From assembly GCA_013180625.2 (NCBI GenBank), contig SNVD02002352.1, forward strand, positions 1-64,000: a stretch of 64,000 bases of DNA. Direction: 5' to 3'. Both the position numbers and the translations under genes were made by a program. Below the pieces are notes generated by a model. That model was not told where the DNA came from, searched no databases, and saw only the letters and a list, made by a program, of their open reading frames with translations. Shown piece after piece: positions 11,150 to 22,209 of the stretch. This stretch comes from Boswellia sacra (Eukaryota; Streptophyta; Magnoliopsida; Sapindales; Burseraceae). Numbering within the stretch: the first letter of the stretch is position 1; every line of letters begins with the position of its first letter.

Positions 11150-11161
11150 GCTCTGATACCA
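11150..11161 (-). promoter_or_regulatory. tRNA-iMet primer-binding site, copy A 5' end
   Basis: The minus strand reads TGGTATCAGAGC, complementary to the 3' end of plant initiator tRNA-Met. This is the minus-strand primer used by caulimovirids and by many plant retrotransposons. It lies about 100 bases downstream of the TATA box at 11253-11262. The same site occurs at 4681, 11584, 23167 and 23381. Confidence 0.8.
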
Positions 11162-11252
11162 TTGATATTGATAAGTGTTTACACAAAAGAGAGACGACTC
11201 TTCTAACTCTTCTCACTCCAATCCAACTCTACCTAATACAATGCCATCGTAT

Positions 11253-11262
11253 CTTTTATATA
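11253..11262 (-). promoter_or_regulatory. TATA box, copy A promoter
   Basis: Minus-strand TATATAAAAG sits in the right terminal repeat of copy A. It is preceded upstream by GATGAGTCATG- and TGATGTGA-rich repeats that are shared by all the copies. Confidence 0.6.
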
Positions 11263-11583
11263 GGCAAAGTCAGGATGCTTCCTTATCTCTAAGGAATCTC
11301 CTTTACACGTTAATACGTAACTCACCACACTTTATGTCACATCACACTACTTTATAACTCATACTTTATCTCTAACATCATCACACTAGACACCTTACTA
11401 CATGACTCATCACATAAGGATAATATTACATCATTACATTGCACACCTCACTAGCATGACTCATCTCATACATTATTACTTTTACTTTGTATCACATCAT
11501 GTCTCATTAGGTAGAGTTGGATTAGAGTGAGAAGAGTTAGAAAAGTCGAGTCTCTCCTTTGTATAAACACTTATCAATATTAA

Positions 11584-11595
11584 TGGTATCAGAGC
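11584..11595 (+). promoter_or_regulatory. tRNA-iMet primer-binding site, copy B 5' end
   Basis: TGGTATCAGAGC, identical to the sites of the other copies, followed by a leader of about 330 bases before the polyprotein ATG. Confidence 0.8.
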
Positions 11596-11926
11596 TCTAG
11601 CTCTACTTCTTTTTATTTTATGGTATTAGAGCCTTTTCTCCCAAAAGGAGTTGAAGTGTAAGGTTCAAAATAATAAAGTTCTCTCATTTTGGCCCTGCTG
11701 TTGGTCGAATTTTATTATTTTGAGATCTTACGAATTTATGAGTTAGAAGTTGTGATTCAGTTGAGGCTATCCAGTGTGAAGAAATATAGATTGGGTCACT
11801 TTTCTGTTGTGGTGTGAATGCTCTAACGAAAGCCAAAGGGCCGTGTGAAGAGAGCTAAAATCCATAAGAAAAGTTATATCTATAATCTCCTTTTGTAGTA
11901 AGACCTAGAGAGGCAACATAAGGACT

Positions 11927-12022
11927 ATGGATAACCAAGAGATAGCAAAGACTGAATTTTCAAAGTCTTATTCAGAAATTCCTTCTTCTTCTAGTTCGGT
12001 CACAAACTTCCATTAAGAAGCA
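11927..12022 (+). pseudogene. Copy B: residual N-terminus and movement-protein deletion junction
   Basis: The polyprotein start (MDNQEIAKTEFSKS) runs for about 30 codons and then jumps at about 12014-12020 directly into the segment that precedes the capsid region. Compared with copy A, about 1.06 kb is missing (A coordinates roughly 9670-10725), which is essentially the whole movement protein. The break has AAG/GAAG microhomology. Confidence 0.8.
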
Positions 12023-13640
12023 TTAGAAGCTATCGCTGAGCAGCAGGAGCAGATAAAGCAAGAACTTCATGAGATACGCAGGAGATTGAAGAAAGTTCAC
12101 AGGCTTACAGTCAAGCAACTTTTAGATGCTCATGAAAAGCCTCGTCCAAACGACATGATTACCAGCACTGGCGTAGACAGTGACTACTTTCTTAAACAAA
12201 TTCGTGAAGAGCAGCGGAGATACTTTGAGCAAAAGAAGAAAAAGAAGATTTCTTGGAAGAAAGATAAGCCAAGAAAGAATTCAGATATTTGGAAAAAAAG
12301 TCCTACTGGCAACAGTATTAAAGGATCCTGAAGAAACTATGATATGCCACCTGTGCAGCCTTGGCCTATTTATGACTCTGGTTGGGATGATGATCAATCT
12401 GATTCTACATCAAAAGAATCAAACAATTCTTCAAATTCTTCTTCTTCCTCAGTTGTTGAACCAGTCATGATGGAGTAGCCTCATATCCCAGCAACTCCAA
12501 CATATGTTGATACTACTGGCAGATTCAGGCAACGAACTCCTCAGTTCAGACCAAATACAAGCAGAGGAGAAACATCAGGAGTATCTTCTACATCAAATGT
12601 TGGTGATAACCAAAATCAAGAAAATCAAGAAGAGCTCGATGTTCAAATTCTAGTGCCTAATGCTCCAAATGTAAAAAATTTTTTGAATATTGATGGTCTA
12701 AAGCCAGAAGAAAGACCAGCAGAAGGAGAAATTCAACGTGCTCCACATCTTAACAAAAGAGCAGTCACTCTTCGACTTATCTCACGATTTCTCGGTTCCT
12801 TGAGAAGATGGTGGGCGGATACATTTACTCCAGCAGAAAAAGAGTATATCCTTAGTCGTGATCAGCCATATAATGAATTAATCAAATATATGGTTGCTCA
12901 TTTCTTTGGTACTCGAGATCGTGAAAGCGAAATTTATGAGAAAGAATATATTTAGAACAAGTGTTGTGATGTTCAAATGCTTGAGCAATATTTTCTTAGA
13001 CAGGAATTCCTTTACTTCAAATTCAACAAGCAGACGGATACAATCAAAAGAACTTTTGTTCTTAATATGCCAGGCACAGTAGCAGAAATGCTTGAAGCAA
13101 AATTAAAGGCAGATGGCAAAACTGATCTTGCACTTTATAGCCTTGCCAGCTTATATCAGTGAGCCACAGAGGTGATTCAAACTCATTGTCTCAATCAAGA
13201 TCTTAAAAAACACATGAAGCAGATCGAGAAAACTTCTTTTGCAAAATACTGCAACAAAAAGCCGCTAGAATTTGGATGTTCGCATCAATTGCCTTGCAAG
13301 TGCAAAAAAGAGAAGAATTCTAAGAAGAAATTTTCCAAGCCCTAGAAGCAGAACAAAAATGCCAAGTATCATTTTGTCAAAAAGCGAAAGTTTCCAAAGC
13401 AATCAGGCAAATGTTTTATTTGTGGTAAGAAGGGACATTTTACCAAGCAATGAAAGAAGAGAAAGAAAGCTCATATTCGACTTCTTCAACTTATTAATCA
13501 ACCAAAATTTTCAGAAGATGGGTACTGTTGGTCAGAAGATCCAGATGATGCTTTGTTCTCAATTAAGGTCCAGTCAGAAAATTCAGAAGGTGAAACTGGC
13601 AATGAATCTGAAGTCATCATGAACATTCCTCGTGAAGCAC
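12023..13640 (+). pseudogene. Copy B: capsid region with CCHC knuckle
   Basis: Open pieces at 12086-12331 (IREEQRRYFEQKKKKK), 12653-12955 and 12977-13162 cover the capsid. The last two show MLEQYFLRQEFLYFKFNKQT and FVLNMPGTVAEMLEAKLKAD, a block that copy A lacks. The knuckle CFICGKKGHFTKQ is encoded at about 13405-13452, but the codon run is followed at once by TGA where the last Cys should be (AAGCAATGAAAG), so the fourth zinc ligand is lost. Other stops lie at about 12329, 12955 and 13342. Confidence 0.8.
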
Positions 13641-15501
13641 CTATTGATCTAACTATGCAGTCAAGTCTAATTTTTTGGCCGTATGTCAAAGTAGTACTTC
13701 AAATTTCTGATTAAGAACAAGTTGCTCTCTCTGCACTTATCGATACAAGAGCGGTTTCCTCTATCATTCATAGCAACTGTCTTCCAAAATCTTTGCTCAT
13801 TCCTACAGCAATTCATTTTTCAGTCGCTAGTGGAGATTTGTTTCAAAGTAGCAAATGCACCAGAGCTATTAATATATTGCCATTTCATAAAAGGCATAGC
13901 TTTTTTGCATTTGATCAATCAGGCGAAGATCTATTGCTTGGGATGGATTTTCTAAGCATTCTCTACCCATTCACTTTTCATCCTGAAGGATTTGCATTCA
14001 CTATACTTGATCCTATCACTCAGAACTCTCATTCTTGTCTTATTCCATGGATACAGAAATTCTCCATCTCCAGGAGGGGTGAAAATGTCAAATCTCTCGA
14101 GCAAAAGTTCAAAACAGAGTGCAAAGAACTTCTCGAATGTTGTGGAGATGTTCCAAATAAGTTTTGATCACGAGAACAATACTTTGCTTCTCTTCCATAC
14201 AAAGACAATTGGGAAATGCCTCATCAAACAGCTTCACATCCGGGATTGCCCCATGATGAAGATCTCTGTAGAGAAGAAATCTCTGAGCTTCTCAAAATAG
14301 ATCTTGTCAGACCTTCAAAATCTGAATGGGCAAGTCAAGCTTCCTATGTCAACAATCGAGCAAAACGTGTTCATGGAAAGAAAAGATTCTGTATTGATTA
14401 CAGAAAGCTCAATGACTGTTTGCATGATATTCGATATACTGTTCTAAGAAAGATTTGTCTCTTAAAGAGGATGGCTAATTCCAAAATCTATTCAAAGTTT
14501 GATATGAAATCAAGATATTGGCAAGTTGGAGTCAAAAAAGAAGATCATGACAAAACCGCTTTCATAGTGTCACATGGACACTATGAGTGGAATGTGATGC
14601 CTTTCGGTCTCAAGAATGCTCCTTCAGAATATCAGCACATAATGGATGATGTGTACAAAGACATAATCAAATTTTGTCTCGTATACATTGATGATGTCCT
14701 TATCTTCAGCAATAATGAAGAAGATCATGTCCAGCATCTTAAACAGTTCAAAAGTTTAACTTTTGAACATAGCTTGGTCTTATCTGAAAGAAAGATGTTA
14801 ATTGGAATCCCAGAAGTAGATTTTCTTGGATTGCATACTAAAGATGGCTATACTACTCTAATGCCACGTATTGTTGAAAATATATTCTTGTTCCCTGATA
14901 AGTTGACAAGCAGAAAGATGATTCAACAATTCTTGGGAATTGTCAATTATGCAGGAGATTATATAAAGAATTTGTCCAGATACACAAGCCAAATCTCAAG
15001 ACATATCAAGAAATGAGCAGTAGCATGGTCAGATGAAGCAACTCAAGCTGTGATTGATTTGAAAGAAAAATGCAGGTCTCTTCCTCCTTTAAAGATTCCC
15101 AACAAGGGACAACTCATCCTACAGACAGACGCAAGTGACAAATTTTAAGGAGCAGTGCTACTCGAACAGGAAGGAAGCTACAGAAGAATTTATGCATATA
15201 AATTCGGACAATTCTCTGACTCTCAACAACACTACCCATCATCCAAGAAAGAGGTGTTAGCAGTCATCAACGCTATCAAGGAATTCCAATTCTATCAGAA
15301 GAATTTGTAATAGAAACAGACTACAAATATTTTGAAGGATTGTTCAGACGAAGAGAATGTGAAATTCTAGATCCTCAGCTTCCTAGATGGTCAGAGTCTC
15401 TCTCGAGATTCAAGTTCATTGTTCGCTACATCAAAGGTGAATCAAACATTGTAGCAGATTTTCTCTCAAAACCAATTCCTAGACCAATTCAAGTAATAAT
15501 A
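13641..15501 (+). pseudogene. Copy B: protease, reverse transcriptase and RNase H region
   Basis: The protease active-site triplet near 13741-13755 reads Asp-Thr-Arg, so the catalytic Gly is replaced. The RT is the best preserved of all copies, with 266 open codons at 14216-15016. It holds KKRFCIDYRKLNDCLHDIRY, SKFDMKSRYWQVGV, MPFGLKNAPSEYQ, a YIDD box at 14684-14695 and the connection-domain motif FLGIVNYAGDYIKN. A TGA follows at about 15014, RNase H has a TAA just after TDASDKF near 15147, and a deletion near 15296 shifts the frame. Confidence 0.85.
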
Positions 15502-16036
15502 ATGGCTTCTAGTTCATCTAAGCCATACATACTTGGTTAGAATGCTTTTGATAAAAAGCAGGAAGGTCTCAGAAAAAGAAAACTTCGTGTAACCCTAGAA
15601 GAGTATAAAGGCAAAACAATTGTCGAAGAAAAAGGTTACTCTTATGATCTTTCACTATTATGTTCTCTATTACCTCCATAAATCAAAGTAGATATTGATT
15701 ATCCAGAAACATCAATCAAAACTTATGGAAGAACATGGGATCTCTTAGATCAATGCATGATGTGCCCTAGCACAGAGAAAAGAAAGTTTCAATTACTTTC
15801 TCCTTTACCAAATCCAGATCAAGTTTTTGAAACGGTCTACCAGATCTCTCCAAATTTTCATGTTGTCCATGATGAAGACACAACTTGGGGTCATTTAGTT
15901 ATACCGGAAGCTTCTTCTCTTAGATACTACTCCTATTGGTTATTGTTCAACCTATATCCAATAGCTATGGTATTTGATCTTGTAATAATTCACAAGAGTA
16001 GAAGGTATAATCCTAATCGATGGTTTGATCGAATGT
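15502..16036 (+). pseudogene. Copy B: C-terminal domain, first half
   Basis: The region starts at the MASSSSK Met (15502-15504). There is a TAG about 13 codons later (near 15538) and the shared TAA after the LPP codons near 15680. The blocks NPDQVFETVYQI and RRYNPNRWFDRM follow up to the retrotransposon junction. The second half resumes at 22215. Confidence 0.75.
16032..16036. repeat. Target-site duplication AATGT (left)
   Basis: AATGT precedes the TR-GAG element here and recurs at 22210-22214 on its other side. The uninterrupted target in copy A (minus strand, near 5650-5675) contains it once. The 5-bp size is standard for LTR retrotransposon integrase. Confidence 0.9.
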
Positions 16037-17424
16037 TGACACATCCGAAAAAGGATTGCCTCCCAAGTATAAGAGTGTCGAAGTAATAAACCCGGTGAGA
16101 CCGGGGTCGATCCACGAGGAAGGGAATTTCAGCGCTACAAACTATAAAGTAAACAAATATGATATGGATGATTCAAAGGGATGGCAAGATAATATCAACA
16201 AGTATGAGTAAAGAACAAATTCTTAAACAATAAATAAGAATAACACAAGAGAAATTCACACAATAATAATGAGAGCTAAGGTTAGGGGATCCGCCCTTGA
16301 TATTTCAAATAAGGATAAACAACCCATTTTAGTTATATGAATTATATTTGCTTCGTTACCAATATTTATACCACTTCTTGTAAATGGGTTCAAGCATCCA
16401 ATGTGCCAATCACCATATGTCTACAACAAATCAAGGTTCCTAACTAGATTCGTGTCGGTAAGGAAGAACCATACATCATCTAGAAAGGATCCAAGCATTT
16501 GATGTGTCAAGGATTGTCTACAATGGATCAAGACCTCTACTTTACGAGCGGTGTCAAGATTGATTAAGAAAATAAATATAAATCATATAAACAACATAAG
16601 ATTATGATTATTAAGCACATATTAAGGGTTAGAGAATCCTTACTCTCATATCAAAGGTTTCACCCTTTCACCTTAGCAAGAGAGAAATTAGCAAGACATT
16701 ATAAAAGAAAGAACACAAAATGCAAGAAAAAGGAAATTCATTAATAACATTAAAACACAAGAAAGAAACACAATACAAGATCCCAGCAAAGGCCAAGATG
16801 ATCCAGCCAAGGCCAAGATGCCTTAATAGGTCACAAGGCACCTCTATTTATAGATACATTCAGAGGCAATCTTGTCAAATTATAAAGGAATAATTGTCAA
16901 ATATTAGATGCACCAACTTTGACAATTGGGGTAATTAGGTGAACCGACTTTGACCACTGATTTTGACATTGAATTTTTGAGAATTTTAATCACATGTCTT
17001 CATGAAAGTCGTAGATATTTCTCTCAGCTTTCTAGAGCATCTTGATTCATACGATTTGGATACGTATTTTGAGAGATATGATCAAAATACGGAGGCATGG
17101 TCAGGCTAGACTGAAACTGCAGATGGGTTCACTTCAAGCCCATTTTTGGTCCACTAAGAGCCCGAATTTGATGATGCTTCTAAAAATACAATCTTGTAGA
17201 CAATTTAATCAGCTTTCCAAAATATTAAGATTTGCACCATTCTGATCTATAATTAGAGAGTTATGCCCGTTTTACCGAACCTATAATAAAACAAAAATTA
17301 AGAGGAAGTTAATTCCAAAGATGCAAAGACTACAAATATGCTTAAGTTGAGGAATTTAATGACACTATTAATGCAATATAATGAATTAAACTCTTATTAA
17401 ACATACATATTTAAGTGTTCATCA
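16037..17424 (-). repeat. LTR (3' LTR of the TR-GAG element)
   Basis: 1388 bp, TG...CA on the minus strand, nearly identical to 20823-22209. The neighbouring interior reads GGTTGGAGGATG on the minus strand just before the LTR, a purine-rich stretch that can serve as polypurine tract. Confidence 0.92.
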
Positions 17425-18987
17425 CATCCTCCAACCAGCTTATTGCTATTCCCTAGCAATTAAAGCGTTATTATTTAGAAGTGATTTATAGAATTTTACA
17501 TCCAAGGTGGTCATTATCGCACTCTCCTTGATTTTATCCAAATAAACAAACTCTCAACCCTTTTATTTTATTTTATTTTATGACTCATGTACCCTTCAGT
17601 CAAGATATCAATAAACCTTCTTTTTGTGCTCAGTCGACACATGACTATGGGGCTTATTAGAAAGAAGCCATATCGGTTCTAATATTTGTTAAGGCTAACA
17701 ACTGTAGGTAGAGGGCATTCATTTATTTTATATATATATATGTTTTTTTTTTTAAGAATGCATCTTTAACCCATGTAGCAAGCCTTAAGCTAATGACTCC
17801 CAGACCAGTTGGCCTTAGGGCATTAGGTGTTAAGACATCCCTTCGAGCTTAACGACTCGGGTTGCCAATACTTTATTTTTGCTTAGAAACTTGTGGATAG
17901 TGCAATGTTCAATCCCATTAAGCTTTCTCCTTAATCCATGTAGCGAGCTTTGGGCCAATAGCTCCCAAACCAGTTGGTCTTAGGGTATTAAGTGTTGAGG
18001 CACCCCTCGGGCTTAATTGCTCGAATTAAGGAGGCTACGAGCCCAAACTTATCCACAATTGCTCTTTCTTTTTTTTACCTTTTTTTTTTTGCTTTCACTT
18101 TTTTTTTTAGTTTAACTTATTTTTTGTTTTTTTACTTTCCCCTTCCTTTTGTTGTTATCCTAAACAAAATTAAAGAACTCAAATATTGTAACATTTCATT
18201 TCACCACCCACAATCATGTATCAAGGTATGTGTGTGTGTGAAGAAAGGTTCATGAATACTTGCTTAACGAGTACATAAGCACACAGTTTATTAAATGATA
18301 ATGTTGTGAGAGTTCATAGATTTGAATCATTCAAAGTGAATGAATAAGGCCTCCTTATTATAAAATTCAAAAATCAAGACTAAATAATATCAAGTTAGCT
18401 AAAATGAGTTCACAAATCAAAATAAAATGGCAAATTGGTTAGAATGGGTTTCAAGAGTTCAAACCGGTCCTCTTTACTCTGCCATTCCTGACCCAGAATG
18501 TGTCTCAAGAGGATTTGAACTCCTTACACCGCACTCTGAATCTAATTACTAACTCACTTTTTTTTAAGAAAAAGAAAATTCAAGACACACTTATGTCTAC
18601 TATCCTTCCCCCCCAACCAAATGAAACATTGTCCTCAATGTTTAAATGTAGAGAGATAAAGCATAAGAGACATTAACTGAAGCTTTTGTTATTCAAGAGA
18701 GATGACCTAAAAGACTCATAAAATAAAATGCTACAAATAAAATAAAAGATAAGAAATTTAAAATTGATGAAACACATGCATGTGTATAGGTAGTTGTAAC
18801 TGTGGCTCACATCTTACTCTGGTTTTACGTCCAGAAACGGCTTAAACACCTTCTATGAGTTGGGGATATGCTTCCCATCCAGTTTTCTTATAAACTGGCA
18901 AACAGGATCGTTTTGAGTCAGATTCCCAAGACTATGAAGAAAATAAGAGAGAAGAAAAGAAAATGGATGCAAGGTGAGCAACAGTTT
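17425..18987 (-). other. Non-coding 3' interior of the TR-GAG element
   Basis: No pol-like reading frame is found in any frame. The region contains an imperfect direct duplication (about 17764-17870 and 17935-18035) sharing CCATGTAGC, CCAGTTGG and TTAGGG words, T-rich runs around 18065-18150, and a C-run at 18608-18616. Confidence 0.6.
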
Positions 18988-20584
18988 TTAGGGAACTGAA
19001 AAACCAACTTTAAAAGTCACGGAATACCGTATCCGCCACTTGACTGGGAAACAAAATGCAAAAAAACAAATAAAATAAAAGCACATAAAATAAAATAAAA
19101 ACAAACTAGAAATGATAGCAAAAATCAATAAAAATAAAAATAAAAATAAGGCACAAATGGATAAAATTTGATCGATCGTGATAAAGAAAGGCAAAAAGAG
19201 GAATCTCTTCAAAAGTAATTTACCACGAGCAAAAATATGCCATTGATGTGGTACCTTTCTTTTTCCTTTATTAGTGACAATGGAAGAGATTACCACTAGT
19301 TGAGTTTGTTTATCCTTGAGGCATGCATTCTTGAGTGTGGATGTTTCTTCCTGTCCTTTTTCAAAAGATGGCTCCCAACTCTTAATCTCCTTCACCGAAT
19401 CTTCGTCTAGATGTTGGCCACTTGGATTACTCACATGTGGATTGATGGAGTTTGGCTCTAGTTGAGATGGAAACTCACCTTTCTCATGAGGACTAAGTGC
19501 AAATGCAAACTTTTCAAGAGCATCATTCAAGTTTGCCATAGTATGGGCAATTTGACTATTAAAAGACTCTTGCTTTGTAATGAATGAATTCAATGTTTCT
19601 TCGAGATCCTCATAAGATGCATGATTATGAGATTTTTGAAATTTTTGATATGATTGAAAGGGAGGTTGGTAAGATTGTGCATGATTATCATTCCTCCAAT
19701 CAAAATTCAAGTGATTTTTCCATCCAAAATTTTGTGAGTAAGGATTAGGGTTTGACCTTTGGAAAGTGTTTAAAACATTGGTTTGGTCATGGAGACTTTT
19801 CCTAAAGGTAGGCACATTTGGGCAATCATCCGTTGGATGATCACTAGAATTACAAGTGTGACAAACAATTTCTTGCATAGACCACATTTCTAAATCCTCG
19901 ACTTTTCTAGCTAGGGATGTAAATTTAGCATGAAGATCATGATTCTCCCTAAAGTTATAAATGCCTCTACTAGATGTTCTTGGCACCTCATAGGTGTCAA
20001 CATTATTCCAATTTTGGGCATTTTTTGCTAGTAAGTCTAGGAAATCCATGGCTTCATCTGGGTATTTATCTTCAAATTGTCCATCACACAATAATTCTAT
20101 CATTTGCCTAGCTTGATGTGTAAGACCTTCATAGAAAATTAAAACTAGTTCCCATGTTTCCAAACCATGATGAGGACAAGTATTAAGCAATGCTTTATAC
20201 CTATCCCAACATTGGTAAAAGGTATCTCCTTGTTTTTGAGTGAAATTGATGATTTGCCTTTTGAGAGAATTTTTTCTATAGGGAGGAAAGAATTTTTTAA
20301 GAAATTGTTGTTGCATTTCATCCCATGAGCCATGTTTTAGCTTTATCTTTTAAAGAAAAAGAAAAAAGCTTTAATCTAAAGATGTTTATGCTACAATTTA
20401 GGTCATTATAGATATTGCAAAACTCTTTAAATTCTCTCAAGTGCAAAAATGGGGTTTCAACATCTAGGCCATGAAAGTGGGGTAAGAATTGAATGAAATC
20501 CGATTCATGGTCGAAATATTTTGCATCACGAGGGAAGATTATGCATGATTTTGCACAAATTTTTCTAAGATTTATGGAGTCCAT
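18988..20584 (-). pseudogene. Gag polyprotein of the TR-GAG element, frame broken near 20325
   Basis: Gag would coat the element RNA and build virus-like particles. The N-terminal part (20318-20584) reads FIQFLPHFHGLDVETPFLHL, typical of plant Ty3/gypsy-type Gag. The main part (18988-20316, 442 codons) continues with QQQFLKKFFP, the YKALLNTCPHHGLETWEL block and a zinc knuckle CHTCNSSDHPTDDC (C-X2-C-X4-H-X4-C), then an Asn/Gln-rich segment. The C-terminal about 60 residues are strongly hydrophobic (about 18990-19200), unusual for Gag and probably spurious read-through. Between the two parts about 10 residues present in related Gags seem to be missing and the frame shifts at the AAAACATGGCTCATGGGATG junction. 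This looks like a small deletion. Confidence 0.8.
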
Positions 20585-20798
20585 TAATATTCTTGGTTAG
20601 GTTTGAGCATGTTTTTCAAAGAAGATGAGTGGCACCTAACAATTCTACCAACTAATGCAAAAAGAAAGAAAAGATGAACATATGCAAGAAAGAGAAAAGA
20701 AAAGAAAAGAAAAGATGAACACACAACAAAGAGAAAAAAAATTAAGATCTAAAATGAGAAAAGAGAATACTTACAATTTTGCACGCCAATTTTTACCT

Positions 20799-20816
20799 TC
20801 CCCGGCAACGGTACCA
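20799..20816 (-). promoter_or_regulatory. tRNA-Asp-like primer-binding site of the TR-GAG element
   Basis: The minus strand reads TGGTACCGTTGCCGGGGA, six bases inside the 5' LTR. It matches the complement of the 3' end of plant tRNA-Asp at all but two positions (TA for GC). Together with the LTRs this fixes the element's orientation as minus. Confidence 0.75.
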
Positions 20817-20822
20817 AAAACT

Positions 20823-22209
20823 TGACACATCCGAAAAAGGATTGCCTCCCAAGTATAGGAGTGTCGAAGTAATAAACCCGGTGAGACCGGGGTCGATCCA
20901 CGAGGAAGGAAATTTTAGCGCTACAAACTATAAAGTAAACAAATATGATATGGATGATTCAAAGGGATGGCAAGATAATATCAACAAGTATGAGTAAAGA
21001 ACAAATTCTTAAACAATAAATAAGAATAACACAAGAGAAATTCACACAATAATAATGAGAGCTAAGGTTAGGGGATCCGCCCTTGATATTTCAAATAAGG
21101 ATAAACAACCCGTTTTAGTTATATGAATTATATTTGCTTCGTTACCAATATTTATACCACTTCTTGTAAATGGGTTCAAGCATCCAATGTGCCAATCTCC
21201 ATATGTCTACAACAAATCAAGGTTCCTAACTAGATTCGTGTCGGTAAGAAAGAACCATATGACATCTAGAAAGGATCCAAGTATTTGATGTGCCAAGGAT
21301 TGTCTATAATGGATCAAGATCTCCACTTTACGAGTGGTGTCAAGATTGATTAAGAAAATAAATATAAATCATATAAACAACATAAGATTATGATTATTAA
21401 GCACATATTAAGGGTTAGAGAATCATTACTCTCATATCAAAGGTTTCACCCTTTCACCTTAGTAAGAGAGAAATTAACAAGACATTATAAGAGAAAGAAC
21501 ACAAAATGCAAGAAAAAGGAAATTCATTAATAACATTAAAACACAAGAGAGAAACACAATACAAAATCCCAGCAAAGGCCAAGATGATCCAGCCAAGGCC
21601 AAGATGCCTTAATGGGTCACAAGGCACCTCTATTTATAGATATATTCAGGGGCAATCTTGTCAAATTACAAAGGAATAATTGTCAAATATTAGATGCACC
21701 AACTTTGACAATTGGGATAATTAGGTGAACCGACTTTGACCACCGATTTTGACATTGAATTTTTAAGAATTTTAATCACATGTCTTCATGAAAGTCGTAG
21801 ATATTTCTCTCAGCTTTCTAGAACATCTTGATTCATACGATTTGGATACGTATTCTGAGAGATATGGTCAAAATACGGAGGCATGGTTAGGCTAGACCGA
21901 AACTGCAGATGGGTTCACTTCAAGCCCATTTTTTATCCACTAAGAGCCCGAATTTGATGATGCTTCTGAAATACAATCTTGTAGACAATTTAATCAGCTT
22001 TCCAAAACATTAAGATTTGCACCATTCTGATCTATAATTAGAGAGTTATGCCCGTTTTATCGAACCTATAATAAAACCAAAATTAAGAGGAAGTTAATTC
22101 CAAAGATGCAAAGACTACAAATATGCTTAAGTTGAGGAATTTAATGACACTATTAATGCAATATGATGAATTAAACTCTTATTAAACATACATATTTAAG
22201 TGTTCATCA
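20823..22209 (-). repeat. LTR (5' LTR of the TR-GAG element)
   Basis: 1387 bp, the partner of 16037-17424, followed on the + strand by the right target duplication AATGT (22210-22214). Confidence 0.92.

Larger units (their letters stand above)
4661..11506 (-). mobile_element. Endogenous pararetrovirus copy A (Caulimoviridae), near full length, defective
   Basis: From right to left on the minus strand the copy holds a promoter region, a tRNA-iMet primer site (11150-11161), a leader, movement protein, capsid/CCHC, protease, RT, RNase H and a C-terminal domain, then a second promoter and primer site (4681-4692). Primer site to primer site is 6469 bp. The terminal redundancy of about 385 bp (4661-5058 and 11119-11505) runs about 30 bp past the primer site. 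An LTR does not do this, but an integrated circular genome longer than one unit does. Frameshifts and stops break every domain. Family placement rests on the MP, CCHC, protease, RT and RNase H order. The genus (Florendovirus- or Petuvirus-like) is uncertain. Confidence 0.85.
11506..16036 (+). mobile_element. Endogenous pararetrovirus copy B, 5' part
   Basis: This + strand copy meets copy A head to head at about 11505/11506. It begins with ATTAGGTAGAGTTGG, some 25 bp downstream of where the TATA box lies in the other copies, so its end lies close to the predicted cap site. The primer site is at 11584-11595, the leader runs to 11926 and the polyprotein ATG is at 11927-11929. Most of the movement protein is deleted near 12017. 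Capsid, protease, RT, RNase H and part of the C-terminal domain follow. The copy is cut at 16036 by the TR-GAG insertion and resumes at 22215. Confidence 0.85.
16037..22209 (-). mobile_element. Gag-only LTR retrotransposon (TR-GAG/LARD type) nested in copy B
   Basis: Two direct repeats of 1388 bp (16037-17424) and 1387 bp (20823-22209) begin and end TG...CA on the minus strand (TGATGAACAC at one end, GGATGTGTCA at the other). They bound a 3.4-kb interior and are flanked by AATGT duplications. On the minus strand the interior holds a tRNA-Asp-like primer site and a gag gene. The remaining 1.56 kb holds no protease, RT, RNase H or integrase. Such elements depend on enzymes made elsewhere. The two LTRs differ by a few tens of scattered changes by eye, so the insertion is not very recent but is younger than copy B. 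Confidence 0.92.

Noticed and set aside
4661..11506. Ordinary LTR retrotransposon with LTRs of about 350 bp
   Set aside because: No integrase, a movement-protein domain is present, and the repeated ends include the primer-binding site, which an LTR does not.
17992..18255. 87-codon open frame with a hydrophobic Phe-rich middle
   Set aside because: It is a translation of T-rich DNA in the non-coding interior of the TR-GAG element, on the strand opposite to gag.
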